Shown piece by piece: positions 26,049 through 33,871 of a stretch of 64,000 bases of DNA. Location: NCBI GenBank assembly GCA_900316005.1, contig ONBH01000003.1, forward strand, positions 1 through 64,000. Reading direction: 5' to 3'. The notes below the pieces were generated by a model that made no database searches, was not told the origin of the DNA, and saw only the letters and a list, made by a program, of their open reading frames with translations. Within the stretch, counting starts at the first letter, position 1. Each line of letters starts with the position of its first letter. The translations under genes and the position numbers were made by a program. This DNA is from an uncultured Bacteroidales bacterium (lineage in GTDB: Bacteria > Bacteroidota > Bacteroidia > Bacteroidales > Paludibacteraceae).

Positions 26049-27355
26049 GCACGCACCTGGCTAAACTGCTCTCGCGCGAGAACATGGATATTAGTCTGAT
26101 GGATGAGGATGCGGCGCGTCTGGGGGTACTGGATGCTAACTACGACCTCATCACCAAACGAGGCAATCCGACCTCGATTCACGACCTGAAGGATTTGGGC
26201 GTAAAAGATTGTGATTTGTTTATCTCGGTCACCCCGCATGAGACCGAGAACATGACAGCCTGCCTCATCGCCAACCAGCTGGGCGCCAAGAAGACGCTGG
26301 CACGTATTGATAACTACGAGTACTTGCTGCCCGAGAACAAACGATTCTTCGAGGAGATGGGTCTTAACCACCTCATCTACCCCGAGGTCCTGGCTGCGCA
26401 CGAGATTGTAGAGGCGCTCAAGACCAACTGGATGCGGTACCACCTGTCGCTTTGCGACGATGCCCTTCAGCTATGCGTCGTGAAGATTCGTCCGGGCGCA
26501 AGCGTCCTGGGCAAACAGTTCCAGTCCGGGTTCTTTGACCACGGCAAATACCGCATCGTAGCCATCAAGCGTGAGAACGAAACCATCATCCCGCGTGGCG
26601 AGGATGAGGTTATGGTGGGCGATATGCTGTACGTCATCTGCCTCAAGGAGGATATCGAGTTCATGCGCGAGGAATTGGGCAAGAGCAAACGCGAGATTAA
26701 GAACATCATCTTCTTCGGCGGTACACGTATTGCGCAGAAGGCCGTTCAGTCCCTGCCTAAGGACGAGGGCTATAACATCAAGATCCTGGAGAAAGACCGC
26801 GACCTGTGCTACCACCTGAGCGAGAAAGTGAGCAACGCCCTCATCATCAATGCCGACGGCAGCGATATGGAACAGCTCAAGGAAGAAGGCATACAGGATG
26901 CCGACGCCTTTGTGGCAGTAACGGACTCCAGCGAGGCAAACATATTCGCCTGCCTGGCTGCCAAGCGATTCGGCGTTCGGAAGACCATCGCCGACGTAGA
27001 GAATATCGATTATATGCCTATGGCGGAAGGTCTGGATATCGGTTCGGTTCTGAACAAGAAGACCATGACCGCCAGTTATATCTACCAGATGCTGCTGAAT
27101 GCCAGCGTCCTCAATGTACACAATCTGACATCCGCCGATGCAGAAATCGTGGAGTTCATAGCTCGCGAGGGAAGCCGCATCACCAAGGATTGCATCCGCG
27201 ATATAGGTATGCCTGACGAGAGTACGATTGGTGGCATCGTGCGCGCTGGCGAAGGACTATTGGTCAATGGCGACACACGCATACTGCCCGACGACCTGGT
27301 AGTAGTGCTCTGCAAGAGTCATATCATCAAAAAACTGGAACGCTTCTTCCAATGA
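26015..27355 (+). CDS. trkA: Trk system potassium uptake protein TrkA
   Basis: Cytoplasmic NAD-binding regulatory subunit that gates the TrkH channel. The protein has two RCK units, each an RCK_N Rossmann domain followed by an RCK_C domain. The first starts MRILIVGAGEVGTHLAKLL with the dinucleotide motif GAGEVG; the second starts NIIFFGGTRIAQKAVQSL. 446 residues, as usual. It overlaps dxs at its start and trkH at its end (ATGA), giving a tightly coupled operon. Confidence 0.95.
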   Translation: MRILIVGAGEVGTHLAKLLSRENMDISLMDEDAARLGVLDANYDLITKRGNPTSIHDLKDLGVKDCDLFISVTPHETENMTACLIANQLGAKKTLARIDNYEYLLPENKRFFEEMGLNHLIYPEVLAAHEIVEALKTNWMRYHLSLCDDALQLCVVKIRPGASVLGKQFQSGFFDHGKYRIVAIKRENETIIPRGEDEVMVGDMLYVICLKEDIEFMREELGKSKREIKNIIFFGGTRIAQKAVQSLPKDEGYNIKILEKDRDLCYHLSEKVSNALIINADGSDMEQLKEEGIQDADAFVAVTDSSEANIFACLAAKRFGVRKTIADVENIDYMPMAEGLDIGSVLNKKTMTASYIYQMLLNASVLNVHNLTSADAEIVEFIAREGSRITKDCIRDIGMPDESTIGGIVRAGEGLLVNGDTRILPDDLVVVLCKSHIIKKLERFFQ

Positions 27356-28845
27356 CACGCGCATTTAACACACGACTCGTCATCCTCACCCAGGGAGCCC
27401 TGCTACTCATTGAGGCGGTATTCATGGCGTTGGCTTTCGTGGTCAGTTGGTGGAACAACGACTACGACGAAGGCGCCTTTCTTGTCTCAACGGTGCTGAC
27501 CGCCATCGCCGGGTTTATCTGCCTGGCAATAGGTCACGACGCCCCGCGACAGGTGGGCGAACGCGAGGGCTATGTCATCGTAGCATCGGTATGGCTGGTA
27601 TTTTCGGCATTCGGCATGCTGCCCTACTACTTGAGCGGACAGATCCCTACCATCACCGATGCGTGGTTTGAAACCATGTCCGGCTTTACCACTACGGGGG
27701 CAACCATTGTGACCGACATCGAACGGATGACCCACGGAGCGCTGTTCTGGCGCAGCTTGACACAATGGCTGGGCGGTATGGGAATCATCGTGCTCAGTAT
27801 CGCCATCCTGCCTATGTTCGGCTTGGGCGGCATGCAGCTGTACGCAGCCGAGGTAACAGGTCTGCAGTACGAGAAACTCAGTCCACGCATCGCCGATACC
27901 GCCAAACATCTCTGGATCACGTATATCATCCTGACATTGGCGGAAGCTGCACTACTCTACACCGAGGGCATGACGCTCTTTGATGCCATCTGTCACTCGC
28001 TGACAACAGTTGCCACCGGCGGCTTCTCGACCAAGAACATCGGTATAGCCTATTATGCCAACCCCGCCATCCCCTATACCATCGTGCTCTTTATCCTGCT
28101 CTCCTCTATTAACTTCGGGCTTATCATTCTGCTCTTCCGCGGCAAGCCCCAACGCCTCCTGCACGACGAGGAAACGCACTGGTTCCTGGGCGCAGTAGCT
28201 CTCGTAACACTGGTGCTGACCATTGGTCTGACGGTACAACGCGCGCTTGTGTTGCCCGATGCGAACATACGGGCTATACTGAAGTGCATCGAACCCAGTT
28301 TCCGCGAAGGCCTCTTTACAACCGTTACCACCATGACATCTACGGGGTACAGCTACGTTGACTACATGCAGTGGGCACCATTCCTCTGGGTAGTAGTGTT
28401 CTTCCTGATGTTTACCGGTGGTAGTAGCGGCAGTACTGCCGGCGGCGTGAAATGGATACGTATCGCCATCTTCGCCAAGAGTGGATTGGCTGAGTTCCAA
28501 CGCCGTATTCACCCCAACGCCATTGTACCCGTCAAGATTAACCACCAGCCCATCTCACAGCAAACCACCAACAACGTGATGGCTTTCATGCTTTTCTACG
28601 TGATGATGCTGGTGATCAGCATATTGGTATTTTGCGCCTTGGGGGTAGATTTTGTGGAGAGTATCGGTACTGCCGTCTCCTGCATGGGTAATATTGGTCC
28701 CTGCCTCGGGCAGTATGGTCCGGCGGGCACCTTTGCCGCCTTCCCCGCTGCCGGCAAATGGTTCATGACACTGGTAATGCTCATTGGTCGTTTGGAGATA
28801 TTCACCATCTTACTGTTGTTTACTAAAGTTCTATGGAAAAAATAA
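27352..28845 (+). CDS. trkH: Trk potassium channel subunit TrkH
   Basis: Inner-membrane K+ channel with four pore loops. The filter regions are visible as TTTGAT, TVATGGFS, TSTGYS and SCMGNIGP, and a GGSSGSTAGGVKW stretch precedes the third repeat's end. 497 residues and about ten membrane helices match the family. Coupled to trkA by a 4-base overlap and to the SGNH gene by a 13-base overlap. Confidence 0.95.
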   Translation: MTRAFNTRLVILTQGALLLIEAVFMALAFVVSWWNNDYDEGAFLVSTVLTAIAGFICLAIGHDAPRQVGEREGYVIVASVWLVFSAFGMLPYYLSGQIPTITDAWFETMSGFTTTGATIVTDIERMTHGALFWRSLTQWLGGMGIIVLSIAILPMFGLGGMQLYAAEVTGLQYEKLSPRIADTAKHLWITYIILTLAEAALLYTEGMTLFDAICHSLTTVATGGFSTKNIGIAYYANPAIPYTIVLFILLSSINFGLIILLFRGKPQRLLHDEETHWFLGAVALVTLVLTIGLTVQRALVLPDANIRAILKCIEPSFREGLFTTVTTMTSTGYSYVDYMQWAPFLWVVVFFLMFTGGSSGSTAGGVKWIRIAIFAKSGLAEFQRRIHPNAIVPVKINHQPISQQTTNNVMAFMLFYVMMLVISILVFCALGVDFVESIGTAVSCMGNIGPCLGQYGPAGTFAAFPAAGKWFMTLVMLIGRLEIFTILLLFTKVLWKK

Positions 28846-30155
28846 AACCCTGGCAAATAGGTGTACTGATGTTTGTCGTACTGGGTCTGTTGTATTTCGG
28901 TCATCAGTACTGGAACAAGTTGGAAAAGGCACCTTCTGTATTCCCCACTCCACCCGACGAGACCGGCTCTTTCCTTTCCGACAGTCTCTGGGCTGATTTC
29001 GATGACCTCGACCGGGCTGTTGCACGCATCGACAGCGTCACACGGGCCGACAGCCTTATGCGCATTAAGGAAGACAGCATCCGCCAAGCAGCAATAGCCG
29101 CCGAAGCCAACGCCAACGCCAATGCCGAAGAATACGCCAATCTATCCTTAGACCGCCTTTTTGCCGATGCCGATAGTTGTTCCGTACGCGTGGTACACTA
29201 CGGCGACTCGCAGATTGAGGAGGACCGTATATCCCTCAGCCTGAGACGATACCTGCAGAAACGCTATGGCGGAGGCGGTGTGGGTATCTTGCCCCTGCAC
29301 CAAACGGTGCCGACACGCACCATTCGGCAGGAACTGCTGATGAACGGCGAACCCCAACGCGCCAAGGGTGGCCCGCGCCGGTACCTGGTCTATGGACCCA
29401 AAGCCATGCGGCGCGACAACGCACTCTACGGACCCATGGGACAGGTAGCCATGCTGAACGACTCGCTGGTCAGGGGTAGCGAAGACCTCATCTGGAATGC
29501 CGAGACGCGCCACAAGAAAAAGACCGAATACTATTTCTCGCGCGCACGCATCTGGGGAACACGCGACAGTCTTATCATCCTGCCCGACAGCAGCCATACC
29601 GTCAGCCTGCACCTGACCGGAAAGCAAGAGATATACGGCATCTCGCTGGAGACACCCACCGGCGTGCAGGTGGACAACATACCGATGCGCGGGTGCTCGG
29701 GCTACATATTCTGCCAGATTGACAGCACGCAGTTGGAGCGTTACTACCGCCTAACCAACACGCGACTCATCATCCTTCAGTTCGGCGGTAACATGATGCC
29801 GCATATCGACTCCGAGAAGAATGTCAACGCCTACGTCTGGGAGATGCGTCGCCATATTCAGTACCTCAAGCGCCTGGCACCACAGGCAGCCCTGCTCTTT
29901 ATCGGGCCAAGCGATATGTGCCGCATGACTGAGGGCGTATGGGAGTCATACGAGATGTTACCCGTGCTGGATAAAGCCCTGCGCCGCATGGCGGACAAAG
30001 AGCGCATCCACTACTGGAGCCTATACGAGGCTATGGGTGGTGCCGGTAGTATGTACGAGTGGATGCAGACCGGTAAGGCCTGCCAGGATGGCGTTCACTT
30101 CACACCTCAAGGAGCCGACATTGCCGGCGAGATGCTTTGGAAATGGATGCAATAA
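28833..30155 (+). CDS. SGNH/GDSL-type hydrolase paired with an MBOAT acyltransferase
   Basis: 440 residues: one N-terminal membrane anchor (about 8-25), a charged linker rich in Asp/Ala, then an SGNH domain outside the inner membrane. Block I is VVHYGDSQIEEDR (Ser in GDS), block III is LQFGGNMM (Gly/Asn) and block V is DGVHFTPQG (Asp/His), so the catalytic set is present. In related pairs (PatB/AlgJ-like with PatA/AlgI-like) the SGNH protein moves or removes O-acetyl groups on a cell-envelope polysaccharide. The overlap with the next gene (MBOAT) supports such a pair. The glycan is not known. Confidence 0.85.
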   Translation: MEKIKPWQIGVLMFVVLGLLYFGHQYWNKLEKAPSVFPTPPDETGSFLSDSLWADFDDLDRAVARIDSVTRADSLMRIKEDSIRQAAIAAEANANANAEEYANLSLDRLFADADSCSVRVVHYGDSQIEEDRISLSLRRYLQKRYGGGGVGILPLHQTVPTRTIRQELLMNGEPQRAKGGPRRYLVYGPKAMRRDNALYGPMGQVAMLNDSLVRGSEDLIWNAETRHKKKTEYYFSRARIWGTRDSLIILPDSSHTVSLHLTGKQEIYGISLETPTGVQVDNIPMRGCSGYIFCQIDSTQLERYYRLTNTRLIILQFGGNMMPHIDSEKNVNAYVWEMRRHIQYLKRLAPQAALLFIGPSDMCRMTEGVWESYEMLPVLDKALRRMADKERIHYWSLYEAMGGAGSMYEWMQTGKACQDGVHFTPQGADIAGEMLWKWMQ

Positions 30156-31831
30156 AATACATATTTGCCTTTGACGCAGAACACCCCTTGCTCTTTACCC
30201 GGTTCTATTTCTGGGTATTCTTGGCTATTGTCTATACGATCTTCTCCTTCATCGTATCCGCCAAGCACCAGGGCACCAAGCGGATGCACGCTCGCAACGT
30301 GTGGCTCATGTGCGTGTCGTGGTTCTTCTACTACAAGACCAGCGGCATATTTCTCCTGCTACTTATCGGGCTTACGCTCTCCAACTGGCTCATCGGCAAG
30401 GCCATCCATGCCTGCAAGAGGCGCTGGGTAGCAGCGCTTTGGCTGACGCTTGCTGTACTAACCGACCTCAGTGCGCTCTTCTACTACAAGTACGCCTACT
30501 TTGGGGTGGACGTTTTCAATACCCTATTCGGAACCGCCTACACCATCGTGGACCAAATCATTCTGCCCGTCGGAATCTCGTTCTATACCTTCCAGGTCAT
30601 CTCGTACGTGGTGGACGTATTCCGCAAACAGGTAGAACCGGTCGCCAACATACTGGATTTTGGTTTCTATGTCTCCTTCTTCCCCCAGCTCGTAGCCGGA
30701 CCTATCGTGCGCGCATCAGAGTTTGTGCCCCAGCTCTACAAACCTTACCACCTCAGTCGGCGCCTGTTTGGCATTGCCGTGTTCTGGATACTTAACGGAC
30801 TGCTGAAGAAGATCATCCTATCCGACTACCTGGCGGTGAACTTCATCGACCGCGTATTCGATAATCCATTGCTTTTCACGGGTCCCGAAAACCTCTTTGC
30901 GCTCTTTGCCTACTCCCTGCAGGTCTATGCCGACTTCTCGGGTTACACCGACATAGCAATAGGTGTCGCTATGCTCTTCGGCTTCTATCTGCCTAAGAAC
31001 TTCGACTCGCCCTACAAGTCGCGCAACCCGCAGGAGTTCTGGCGCCGCTGGCACCAGAGTCTGAGCCGCTGGCTCAAGAGTTACGTCTATATCCCCTTGG
31101 GTGGCAACCGTACGCTCTTTGGCAAGAAAACCAACAAAATCTTGGCTTCGAATGTCAACTCCATGACCACAATGCTCATCGGTGGTCTCTGGCACGGCGC
31201 AAGTTGGAACTTCGTCATCTGGGGAGCGCTAAACGGCATCGGTATGGTGGTAAATAAGGTCTGGCGCGAATGGAGCGGGCATGGTAAGTTCTTCTCGCTG
31301 ACGCTACTGACCTTAGCGCTGCTCATCATCCGGCAGTTCTACCCCCTACCCGTATGGAACCTGTTTGCGGTATGGGCGATGTTGGTATGGGTCGTTTCGG
31401 TTTTCCGCTACCTCTGGTGGCTCTGGACCGACCGCAACATGACTCCCTGGCTGCAAACCATTTGGGCCATTACGCAGACCTTTACATTCGTGACCTTCAC
31501 GCGTCTGTTCTTCCGCGCCTCCAGCAACCTCGACCCTGCTACAGCCAATCGCGTAGCATGGGAGACCGCTACCAATATGGTCGAACAGATTGGCGGAGCC
31601 TGGGATAATACGATTATCATTCCCTTCGTCACCGAGTACTGGAAGATTGTAGCCCTCTTTGTGGCAGGAATGCTCATCCACTGGTTGCCTTCACGCCTCA
31701 AACGCCGGTATCGTATTATCTTTGCCTCCCTGCCCGTATGGCTCATCTGCCTCGCTATCATCGGGGCTGTAGCACTCGCCTATACCTTCGTTACCGCCGA
31801 TATGCAACCCTTTATTTACTTCCAATTCTAA
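30143..31831 (+). CDS. MBOAT family O-acyltransferase (AlgI/PatA/DltB-like)
   Basis: Polytopic membrane protein of about 562 residues that carries acetyl groups across the inner membrane. Family motifs are clear: GISFYTFQVISYVVDV, FFPQLVAGPIVR, YSLQVYADFSGYTDIAIG, FWRRWHQSLSRWLKSYVYIPLGGNR and the catalytic-His loop GLWHGASWNFVIWG. Start ATG 30143 is preferred; a TTG six bases earlier is also in frame. It overlaps the SGNH gene by 13 bases and is its likely partner. Confidence 0.92.
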   Translation: MDAIKYIFAFDAEHPLLFTRFYFWVFLAIVYTIFSFIVSAKHQGTKRMHARNVWLMCVSWFFYYKTSGIFLLLLIGLTLSNWLIGKAIHACKRRWVAALWLTLAVLTDLSALFYYKYAYFGVDVFNTLFGTAYTIVDQIILPVGISFYTFQVISYVVDVFRKQVEPVANILDFGFYVSFFPQLVAGPIVRASEFVPQLYKPYHLSRRLFGIAVFWILNGLLKKIILSDYLAVNFIDRVFDNPLLFTGPENLFALFAYSLQVYADFSGYTDIAIGVAMLFGFYLPKNFDSPYKSRNPQEFWRRWHQSLSRWLKSYVYIPLGGNRTLFGKKTNKILASNVNSMTTMLIGGLWHGASWNFVIWGALNGIGMVVNKVWREWSGHGKFFSLTLLTLALLIIRQFYPLPVWNLFAVWAMLVWVVSVFRYLWWLWTDRNMTPWLQTIWAITQTFTFVTFTRLFFRASSNLDPATANRVAWETATNMVEQIGGAWDNTIIIPFVTEYWKIVALFVAGMLIHWLPSRLKRRYRIIFASLPVWLICLAIIGAVALAYTFVTADMQPFIYFQF

Positions 31832-31866
31832 ATAACAAATGAATAAATGGTTAAATAAATGAATAA

Positions 31867-32493
31867 ATGGTAAATAATAAAATAGTACATATCGTTGGCT
31901 TGACCGGAGGAATCGGTAGTGGTAAATCTACAATTGCAGCCGCTCTGCGGCAGATGGGTTACCCCGTCTATGACACCGACAGCGAAGCCAAACGCCTCAT
32001 CGCCTCCGACCCTACAATCAAGCAAGCCCTCATCAGCCTGTTGGGCGACGCATGCTACGATGCAGAGGGCCGCTACCAGACCGCCTATGTTGCCTCGCGG
32101 GTTTTTCAGAACCCGGAGTTGCTTAGCGCACTCAACAGCATCGTCCACCCCGCCGTACGCCGCGACTTCGAACAGTGGAAAGAGAACCTCTCACTATGCC
32201 CCTCCCCCTGTGGGGAGGTCGGGAGGGGTTCTTCACTCTTCATCGAGTCGGCCATCCTCTTTGAGAGCGGTTTTGACTCGCTATGCGATCGGATTGTGCT
32301 CATCACGGCACCCGAAGACATACGCCTGGCGCGCGTCGTCAACCGCGACCACACCGATATAAATAAAGTACGCGCACGCATACGTGCGCAAATGAATGAT
32401 ACCTTCCGTAGCCAACATGCCGACCTCATCGTCGTCAACGACGGCTCACAAACCATCGAACAACTATGCCAATACATCACGCTTCATTTGTAA
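31867..32493 (+). CDS. coaE: Dephospho-CoA kinase
   Basis: Last step of coenzyme A synthesis (dephospho-CoA plus ATP). P-loop [12 protein letters not shown], then [11 protein letters not shown] and [11 protein letters not shown], and the lid-region helix [19 protein letters not shown]. 208 residues. Residues at about 112-121 ([12 protein letters not shown]) replace the usual short link before [13 protein letters not shown] and are encoded by a C/G-rich repeat, CCCCTCCCCCTGTGGGGAGG and its continuation (32198-32229), typical of gaps. The catalytic core appears intact. It overlaps engB by 28 bases. Confidence 0.94.
   Translation: MVNNKIVHIVGLTGGIGSGKSTIAAALRQMGYPVYDTDSEAKRLIASDPTIKQALISLLGDACYDAEGRYQTAYVASRVFQNPELLSALNSIVHPAVRRDFEQWKENLSLCPSPCGEVGRGSSLFIESAILFESGFDSLCDRIVLITAPEDIRLARVVNRDHTDINKVRARIRAQMNDTFRSQHADLIVVNDGSQTIEQLCQYITLHL
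32198..32229 (+). repeat. C/G-rich repeat inserted in frame within coaE
   Basis: CCCCTCCCC...GGGGAGG...GGGAGGGG, of the kind seen between genes (compare 21773-21805). It adds about ten residues without breaking the frame. Confidence 0.7.
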
Positions 32494-33071
32494 TCTCATC
32501 GCCCGACGTCACCATGTGCCCGTCGTCGCCTCTACCTGAGTATGCCTTCATCGGACGCAGTAATGTAGGCAAGTCATCACTCATCAACATGCTCTGCCGC
32601 GACCCGCACCTGGCTAAGACCTCACAGAAACCCGGCAAGACCCTGCTCATCAACCATTTCCTGGTTGACGGCAAATGGCATCTCGTCGATCTACCCGGAT
32701 ACGGTTTTGCACAGACCGGACAGAAACAGCGCGAGAAACTCCGCTGGATGATCGAACGCTACTGCTTGGCACGCCAGGAACTGGTGAGCCTCTTTGTGCT
32801 CATCGACTGCCGTCTGGAGCCGCAAGCCATTGACTTAGAATTCATGAACTGGCTGGGCGAGAACGAAGTTCCCTTTGCCATCATCTTCACCAAGATAGAC
32901 AAACTCGGGCGCATAAGGCTGCAGGAAAATATCGAGCGCTACAAAGAAAAACTCTTAGAGACCTGGGAAGAACTGCCTCCTATCTTCCTTACCTCGGCCG
33001 AGAAAGGCGATGGTCGAGACGAAGTCATCAACTATATTGAAGAAATCAACAGATCAATTAACAATGAATAA
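32466..33071 (+). CDS. engB: Ribosome biogenesis GTPase EngB (YihA/YsxC)
   Basis: GTPase for 50S subunit assembly. G1 is [10 protein letters not shown]2 lies at KPGKT, G3 is DLPGYGFA and G4 is TKIDKLG, with an SAEKGDG G5 region. 201 residues, as usual. The final SINNE and stop codon are formed by the AACAATGAATAATTAACAATG repeat that fills the next gap (33056-33141). Confidence 0.95.
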   Translation: MPIHHASFVISSPDVTMCPSSPLPEYAFIGRSNVGKSSLINMLCRDPHLAKTSQKPGKTLLINHFLVDGKWHLVDLPGYGFAQTGQKQREKLRWMIERYCLARQELVSLFVLIDCRLEPQAIDLEFMNWLGENEVPFAIIFTKIDKLGRIRLQENIERYKEKLLETWEELPPIFLTSAEKGDGRDEVINYIEEINRSINNE

Positions 33072-33141
33072 TTAACAATGAACAATGAATATTTTTCTGT
33101 CCACGAGATATTCATTATTCATTAATCATTAATCATTAATC
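33058..33141. repeat. AT-rich repeat with inverted symmetry between engB and the UspA-like gene
   Basis: AACAATGAATAATTAACAATG units face ATTCATTATTCATTAATCATT units across a short TTTTTCTGTCCACGAG centre, giving GAATAT...ATATTC and a longer AT-rich dyad. It could act as a weak terminator. Confidence 0.6.
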
Positions 33142-33705
33142 ATGATTTGGGAGGATAATCCGGACATACGATTAGTCCGCTGCGAGAATCTCGCTCGTGA
33201 TATTCAGGACAACCTCGATGAATGCCGCGAGGAACGTCGGCCCTATGTCTTTCTGACGCAGACCATGCGACCCATTCTATCGCTCAACCGCATCCTCGTA
33301 CCCGTCACGCGGCTTGAGGAGGAAGTCTATAAGGCAGAGATCTGCACCTACTTGGCGCGCAAGACCGGCGCGCACCTCATCCTGTTGCAGGCGCATGACT
33401 ATGGACACCGCGCGGAGCAGAACGTGCAACGTATCGTCACCCATATTCGTTCCGTTGCCGAAAAGACCGGTACGAACATCTCGTACGAGGTGCAGATTGG
33501 CCGCAAGGATAGTTCTTCTCTCTACCGCGAAGCGGCAGACCGTCAGACGGACTTTGGTCACCAACTGCTCATCCTCACCGCCAGTCGCGAGTACGGACTG
33601 GATGACCTCATCTTCGGACCTATTGAGCGTCGTACTATTCGTCACAGCCAAGTGCCCGTCATGCTCATCAATCCGCGTGCAGATCTATTCTCACTGTGTG
33701 ACTAA
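33142..33705 (+). CDS. Universal stress protein A-like protein
   Basis: 187 residues. The first 48 residues are an extension; residues about 49-180 follow the UspA fold: NRILVPVTRLEEEVYKAEICTYLARKTGAHLILLQAH, a helix with NVQRIVTHIRSVAEKTG, and the end GPIERRTIRHSQVPVMLINPR. The nucleotide-binding G..G.........G(S/T) motif is replaced by ASREYGLDDLIFGPIERRT, so it may not bind ATP in the usual way. Role unknown, probably stress tolerance. Confidence 0.7.
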   Translation: MIWEDNPDIRLVRCENLARDIQDNLDECREERRPYVFLTQTMRPILSLNRILVPVTRLEEEVYKAEICTYLARKTGAHLILLQAHDYGHRAEQNVQRIVTHIRSVAEKTGTNISYEVQIGRKDSSSLYREAADRQTDFGHQLLILTASREYGLDDLIFGPIERRTIRHSQVPVMLINPRADLFSLCD

Positions 33706-33732
33706 ACTACCTCGATAGTCCACCGAAATTTT

Positions 33733-33811
33733 TCCCCGACTTCACCGAGCCGTTCCCGAGCCAATCCCGAGTCAATCCCGAGACAATCCCGAGACAATCC
33801 CGAACCAATTC
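33733..33811. repeat. CAATCCCGAGA tandem repeat
   Basis: About six 11-bp units (CCCGAGCCAAT, CCCGAGACAAT and similar). The CCCGAG core is also the core of the 22-bp array at 21.3-21.6 kb. Confidence 0.75.
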
Positions 33812-33871
33812 CAAAGAGAGACGGCAAGGATGCCGTCTCTACATGTGGATGGGGGTATTAGGGTAATGAGA

